Positions 7,562 to 10,713 of a stretch of DNA of 10,713 nucleotides are shown here, piece by piece. The DNA comes from Syntrophomonas sp. UBA1368 (lineage in GTDB: Bacteria; Bacillota; Syntrophomonadia; Syntrophomonadales; Syntrophomonadaceae). The translations under genes and the position numbers were made by a program. Position 1 is the stretch's first letter, and the number at the start of each line of letters is the position of its first letter. The notes under the pieces are model-generated. The model ran no database searches. It had not been told where the DNA came from and was given only the letters and a program-made list of their open reading frames with translations. Location: NCBI GenBank assembly GCA_002305965.1, contig DBRM01000077.1, positions 1-10,713 on the forward strand. Direction: 5' to 3'.

Positions 7562-7769
7562 AGTCGTAAAAGACAAAAGCAGATCTTAATAAACCTGTCG
7601 GGGGAGCGTACACCAGGTTGCTTGACCGGCAAAAGAAGGTTCACTAAGATATGTAGTCGGGCGTACCAGAGTTGCCCGGTTACAAACTAGTGACGGGTTC
7701 TCTTTAATGAGAACCTGCATCATTAGAGAAAATTAACATCCCATCACTGTTTCAGGTGATGGGATTTTT
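7562..7769 (+). ncRNA. Structured leader RNA with riboswitch-like layout, family not recognised
   Basis: About 208 nt rich in complementary segments, with no coding frame. Pairings seen: ATCTTA (7583-7588) with TAAGAT (7645-7650), enclosing AACCTG (7592-7597) with CAGGTT (7614-7619) and a weak TGACC/GGTTCA stem; TGTAGTCGGGC (7652-7662) with GCCCGGTTACA (7674-7684), 11 bp with two G-U pairs; CTAGTGA (7687-7693) with TCATTAG (7720-7726), extended by GGGTTCTC (7695-7702) with GAGAACCT (7709-7716); and the terminator. GTGACGGG (7690-7697) could instead pair with the terminator arm CCCATCAC (7740-7747) at 7 of 8 positions, and GACGGGTT (7692-7699) could pair with AACCTGTC (7592-7599). These exclusive options look like an antiterminator switch. 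A free-standing small RNA is the alternative, but the glycosylase then has no promoter of its own. Folding is by eye. Confidence 0.6.
7738..7769 (+). terminator. Intrinsic terminator just upstream of the glycosylase
   Basis: ATCCCATCAC (7738-7747) pairs perfectly over 10 bp with GTGATGGGAT (7756-7765) around an 8-nt loop, followed by a T run ending at 7769. It ends 37 nt before the glycosylase ATG. That places it as an attenuator for that gene or as the 3' end of the upstream RNA. Confidence 0.85.
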
Positions 7770-7806
7770 AATTACGGGTAAAAATCTATTGCTGGGGGGC
7801 AGGAAC

Positions 7807-8412
7807 ATGCCGGTGTTTGATTATGGACAGCAAGAGGTAGAGCACCTTATCAGGCGGGATAAAAAACTGGGCGAAGCCATAAAGAGAATCGGGAGGCTTG
7901 AAAGGGAAGTGATCCCGGATCTGTTTACTGCGCTGATTAATAGTATCGTCAGCCAGCAGATCTCCTCCAAAGCCGCGCTGACAGTCTGGAACCGTCTGCA
8001 AAATAAGCTTGGGGATATAAATGCCAGGACCATCTATGAAGCTTCTCCTGATGTAATACAGGAATGCGGCCTTTCTATCCGCAAAGTCGGTTATATGAAA
8101 GGCATCGCCGAAGCGGTTTTACAAAATGAATTGGATCTATCAGCTTTAAGCCATCTGCCGGATCAGGAAATCATTGTACAATTATCGCAGTTAAAGGGAG
8201 TAGGGGTCTGGACTGCTGAAATGCTGCTGATATTTTCGCTGCAGCGGCCGGATGTTGTCAGTTGGGGAGACCAGGGGATCCGCCGGGGCATGATGAACTT
8301 ATATGGCCTAGAAACCCTTGCCAAAGCAGATTTTGACAGGTACCGGCAGCGTTACTCCCCTTATGGGTCGGTTGCGTCGTTGTATCTTTGGGAACTGGCC
8401 CGGCAAAATTAA
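7807..8412 (+). CDS. AlkA-like DNA-3-methyladenine glycosylase (HhH-GPD family)
   Basis: This base-excision repair enzyme of 201 residues should remove alkylated bases such as 3-methyladenine from DNA. The ATG at 7807 follows GGGGGGCAGGA (7794-7804). An in-frame ATG at 7756 is rejected because it lies inside the terminator hairpin. The N-terminal helices contain FTALINSIVSQQISSKAA, a family signature. The helix-hairpin-helix is LKGVGVWTAEMLLIF, and the catalytic aspartate is D155 in SWGDQGIRRG. There is no CxxxxxxCxxxxxC iron-sulfur motif, which argues against MutY or endonuclease III. It lacks the N-terminal domain of E. coli AlkA, as in many short bacterial homologues. It is probably cotranscribed with the kinase-like gene 8 bp downstream and is preceded by an unusual structured leader that may control it. 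Confidence 0.9.
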   Translation: MPVFDYGQQEVEHLIRRDKKLGEAIKRIGRLEREVIPDLFTALINSIVSQQISSKAALTVWNRLQNKLGDINARTIYEASPDVIQECGLSIRKVGYMKGIAEAVLQNELDLSALSHLPDQEIIVQLSQLKGVGVWTAEMLLIFSLQRPDVVSWGDQGIRRGMMNLYGLETLAKADFDRYRQRYSPYGSVASLYLWELARQN

Positions 8413-8420
8413 AGGGCAGG

Positions 8421-9098
8421 ATGATGTCAATGAATAAGTTGATTGGTGAACAGCTTCCCAGTAAAAAAAACCTTGTTATCCGCAAATGCGGGCATAATCA
8501 GGATATTGTGGTGAAAAAATTTTCCGACCCTGATCGTTTCCGCACAGAAAAAGAAATGGGAGAAATATTGAAGGATACGGAGCTGTTCATTCCCCCGCGC
8601 CTGGCCTGGGACGAAAAAGAGTATACGATCGTTTATTCTTATATTGCAGGAGAGCCGGTGGTAGATTTGATTGAAGAAACCGAGTGGGAAAAAACCCGGG
8701 CCATCTTCACGCAAATCTGTGCCTGGCTGGTTCAATTCTACCGGCTGACCAGCCAAAAAATGGGGTGTCAATATATCCTGGGTGATATCCATCTGCGTAA
8801 TTTCATCTATAACGAAGCCGCAGCCGACGTATATGGTTTGGATTTTGAGGAGTGCCGCCCCGGCAGGATCGAAACGGATGCAGCCCGCTTGTGGGTTTTT
8901 ATCCTCAATTATGATCCGGCTTTTTCCCAGCGGAAGCAATTGCTGGCAGCATTGGTGAAAGATAATTTATTTGCTGCTCTCAGCCTCGATGAAAGCTTAT
9001 TTAAGCAGGAAGTTGCCAGGGAGACTGCCGAAATGATGAAACGGAGGAGTATCAGGAAGGAATCTGATTCCAAAGAGGAAGAGGGCAAATTTAACTGA
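8421..9098 (+). CDS. Small protein-kinase-fold protein, function unknown
   Basis: This is a 225-residue protein with features of the protein kinase/aminoglycoside phosphotransferase fold. Counting from the ATG at 8421, a candidate ATP-binding lysine is K32 or K33 in VVKKF, followed by a possible helix C glutamate (E43 or E45). The hinge-like segment is YTIVYSYIAGEPV. The catalytic loop GDIHLRN has D122 and N127, and D141 in GLDFEE replaces the DFG aspartate. The C-terminal tail is charged and lysine/glutamate rich. It resembles Bud32/RIO-like or lipopolysaccharide-kinase-like small kinases, but I cannot name an orthologue. The start is uncertain: ATGs at 8421, 8424 and 8430 all follow AAAGGGCAGG (8411-8420), while an upstream ATG at 8388 lies inside the glycosylase gene and is less likely. 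The gap to the glycosylase is 8 bp, suggesting one operon. Substrate unknown. Confidence 0.75.
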   Translation: MMSMNKLIGEQLPSKKNLVIRKCGHNQDIVVKKFSDPDRFRTEKEMGEILKDTELFIPPRLAWDEKEYTIVYSYIAGEPVVDLIEETEWEKTRAIFTQICAWLVQFYRLTSQKMGCQYILGDIHLRNFIYNEAAADVYGLDFEECRPGRIETDAARLWVFILNYDPAFSQRKQLLAALVKDNLFAALSLDESLFKQEVARETAEMMKRRSIRKESDSKEEEGKFN

Positions 9099-9125
9099 TA
9101 CCATCAACTTGATGCTTTCTGATAC

Positions 9126-9154
9126 TTATTATAAGGTCAGATGCGCCATATAAT
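9126..9154 (+). promoter_or_regulatory. Possible promoter of pdxST
   Basis: A perfect TATAAT (9149-9154) lies 42 bp before the pdxS start. The -35 candidate TTATTA (9126-9131) at 17 bp spacing is weak. The spacer 9099-9196 holds no clear terminator and no recognised PdxR operator. Confidence 0.4.
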
Positions 9155-9196
9155 AAAGCAAACAATTTATACTATTCCAATTAGGAGATGTTTGCG

Positions 9197-10069
9197 GTGA
9201 ATGAACGTTATGAATTGAATAAAAACCTGGCGCAGATGCTTAAAGGCGGGGTTATCATGGATGTCAGCACCCCAGAGCAGGCGCGTATTGCTGAAGAAGC
9301 AGGCGCATGTGCGGTCATGGCCCTGGAAAGGATCCCGGCGGACATCAGAGCAGCGGGGGGAGTCTCACGGATGAGCGACCCAAAGATGATTAAAAGCATC
9401 CAGGAGGCAGTATCTATTCCGGTCATGGCCAAGGTGCGGATCGGTCATTTCGTGGAAGCCCAGATATTAGAGGCGATCGAAATCGACTATATAGATGAAA
9501 GCGAAGTGTTGTCCCCGGCCGACGATATTTATCATATAAATAAAAGAAGGTTTGCAGTTCCATTTGTATGCGGGGCCAAAGATCTGGGTGAAGCGTTAAG
9601 AAGAATCAGTGAAGGCGCTGCCATGATAAGAACCAAAGGTGAACCGGGAACCGGTGATATAATCCAGGCCGTACGCCATATGAGACTTATAAACAAACAG
9701 ATAAGGCAGCTGCAGAATATGGGGGAAGATGAGCTTTTCGAGGCGGCCAAGGTATTACAGGTCAGCTATGAACTGGTTTCATATGTTCATGAAAACGGCC
9801 GGCTGCCGGTGGTCAATTTTGCAGCCGGAGGAATTGCGACTCCGGCTGATGCAGCATTAATGATGCAGTTAGGAGCGGAGGGCGTATTTGTAGGCTCCGG
9901 CATTTTCAAATCAGGAAATCCTGCCAAAAGAGCCCAGGCCATCGTGAAAGCAGTAACCAATTATAACGATGCCCACATTCTTGCCGAGATATCCGAGAAT
10001 ATAGGCGAAGCCATGGTCGGGATCAATGAGCAGGAAATCGAACTCCTAATGGCTGAAAGAGGTAAATAA
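9197..10069 (+). CDS. pdxS: Pyridoxal 5'-phosphate synthase subunit PdxS
   Basis: PdxS is the synthase subunit of the DXP-independent vitamin B6 pathway. It condenses ribose 5-phosphate, glyceraldehyde 3-phosphate and ammonia into pyridoxal 5'-phosphate. It is a TIM barrel forming dodecamers. The start is set at GTG 9197, nine bases after AGGAG (9183-9187); an ATG at 9188 directly abuts that site and would be poorly spaced. This gives 290 residues, normal for the family. Key residues are D22 in GGVIMDV, K79 in VMAKVRIGH and K147 in RTKGEPGTGD, the lysines that carry covalent intermediates. ADIRAAGGVSRM, YIDESEVL, NFAAGGIATPADAALMMQLG and VFVGSGIF are diagnostic. The loop 'LINKQIRQLQNMGEDELFEAAKVLQVSYELV' differs modestly from better-known homologues. 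The gene overlaps pdxT by one base. Confidence 0.97.
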   Translation: MNERYELNKNLAQMLKGGVIMDVSTPEQARIAEEAGACAVMALERIPADIRAAGGVSRMSDPKMIKSIQEAVSIPVMAKVRIGHFVEAQILEAIEIDYIDESEVLSPADDIYHINKRRFAVPFVCGAKDLGEALRRISEGAAMIRTKGEPGTGDIIQAVRHMRLINKQIRQLQNMGEDELFEAAKVLQVSYELVSYVHENGRLPVVNFAAGGIATPADAALMMQLGAEGVFVGSGIFKSGNPAKRAQAIVKAVTNYNDAHILAEISENIGEAMVGINEQEIELLMAERGK

Positions 10070-10635
10070 TGGGCTGGACAATCGGTGTTTTAGCTGTGCA
10101 GGGAGCATTTGCCGAACATACCAAGATTCTGAGTCAGCTTTCAGTCAACTGCCTGGAAATAAGAAAGAAAGAAGATCTTATAACCGATCACATTGACGGC
10201 ATCATCCTGCCCGGCGGCGAAAGTACGGTTATGGGCAAGCTGCTGGTTGAGCTTGATATGCTTGATTTACTTAAACAGATGATCAATGACGGCTTGCCGG
10301 TTTTTGGAACTTGTGCCGGTTTGATCCTGCTGGCCAAAAGAATTGTAAATGACAGTCATGTTTACCTGGGGACCATGGACATAGTGGCAAAAAGAAATGC
10401 CTACGGGCGCCAGCTGGGGAGCTTTCATACAGTTGCCGACTTTAAAGGCGCCGGGGAAGTGCCCATGACCTTCATCAGAGCTCCTTATATTGAAGTGACA
10501 GCCAATAAGGTTGAGGTCCTTGCTGAGGTTGATGATCACATCGTAGCCGCCCGCCAGGATAATATGCTGGTCACCGCGTTTCATCCCGAGCTGACAAATG
10601 ATACCAGGCTCCATGAATACTTCCTGGCGATGTAA
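10069..10635 (+). CDS. pdxT: Pyridoxal 5'-phosphate synthase glutaminase subunit PdxT
   Basis: PdxT is a class I glutamine amidotransferase-like glutaminase of 188 residues that supplies ammonia to PdxS. The N-terminus GVLAVQGAFAEH, the oxyanion-region GGESTVMGKL, the nucleophile C82 in FGTCAGLILLAK, RNAYGRQLGSF, and the dyad H172 and E174 in FHPELT are all present, so the catalytic triad is intact. The ATG at 10069 overlaps the pdxS stop (TAATG), indicating tight translational coupling and equal production of the two subunits. No terminator is visible in the 78 bases after the stop, so transcription may continue into a gene outside the window. Confidence 0.97.
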   Translation: MGWTIGVLAVQGAFAEHTKILSQLSVNCLEIRKKEDLITDHIDGIILPGGESTVMGKLLVELDMLDLLKQMINDGLPVFGTCAGLILLAKRIVNDSHVYLGTMDIVAKRNAYGRQLGSFHTVADFKGAGEVPMTFIRAPYIEVTANKVEVLAEVDDHIVAARQDNMLVTAFHPELTNDTRLHEYFLAM

Positions 10636-10713
10636 CAAAGAATTTGGCAGCGGCAGTATCTTAATAGGTAAAAAAATAGCACCCGTTTTAGACCCATCCA
10701 GATCATCTATAGC

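Noticed and set aside
7562..7769. Reading the structured region as 6S RNA
   Set aside because: A GCAG/CTGC pairing with an open middle region is possible, but the expected 5'-3' closing stem is absent near the predicted transcript ends, and discrete local hairpins fit better. A search could overturn this.
7756..7806. An upstream ATG for the glycosylase at 7756
   Set aside because: It lies in the 3' arm of the terminator hairpin, and the ATG at 7807 has a strong ribosome site and a plausible N-terminus.
8427..8939. A 170-codon open frame on the minus strand inside the kinase-like gene
   Set aside because: It mirrors the kinase-like gene, whose plus-strand product has coherent catalytic motifs; the antisense product shows none.
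10636..10713. A T-box leader for a downstream serS, as follows pdxST in Bacillus
   Set aside because: The 78 bases available show no T-box sequence, specifier stem or terminator; there is too little sequence to judge.
1..10713. CRISPR arrays, insertion sequences, phage genes, tRNA or rRNA genes
   Set aside because: No regularly spaced direct repeats, transposase or phage motifs, tRNA cloverleaf or rRNA signature was seen on either strand.

Overview
The window looks like chromosomal DNA of an anaerobic, low-to-mid GC Firmicute, most likely a Clostridia/Peptococcaceae-type organism. The signs are strong purine-rich Shine-Dalgarno sites, sigma-A-like promoters, GTG/TTG starts, intrinsic terminators, and a CoA-disulfide reductase, a Cat/AbfT-type CoA-transferase and an acyl-CoA ligase together. 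The genus is inferred from gene content; no marker gene fixes it. Nothing suggests phage, transposons or CRISPR.

Left part (1-4150): a metal and thiol stress island. A CoA-disulfide reductase-like flavoenzyme runs leftward off the edge. Diverging from it is a two-gene operon: a CadC-type ArsR-family metal sensor and a Zn/Cd/Pb P1B-type ATPase. The 250-bp space between them holds two copies of a CadC/SmtB-like operator. One lies just after the -10 of the sensor promoter; the other covers the -35 of the predicted leftward promoter. This suggests one metal sensor controls both directions. A hairpin that can terminate both strands closes the operon.

Middle (4160-7434): a divergent pair for carboxylate activation. 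The leftward gene is a CoA-transferase of the 4-hydroxybutyrate/butyryl-CoA:acetate type, and the rightward gene is a medium/long-chain or aryl acyl-CoA synthetase. They share a 200-250 bp promoter region. The pair fits fatty-acid or related carboxylate metabolism in a fermenter or syntroph.

Region 7435-7806 has no protein gene, but from about 7562 to 7769 it has a dense series of hairpins behind a good extended -10 promoter. It ends in a strong intrinsic terminator 37 nt before the start codon of an AlkA-like DNA glycosylase. One segment (7690-7697) can pair with three different partners, including the 5' arm of the terminator. This resembles a riboswitch or attenuator leader, and I do not recognise its family. 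It is the most interesting element here.

Right part (7807-10713): the glycosylase is followed 8 bp later by a small protein-kinase-fold protein of unknown role. Then come pdxS and pdxT, overlapping by one base, which encode the two subunits of the DXP-independent pyridoxal 5'-phosphate synthase. The last 78 bases hold no gene I can support.
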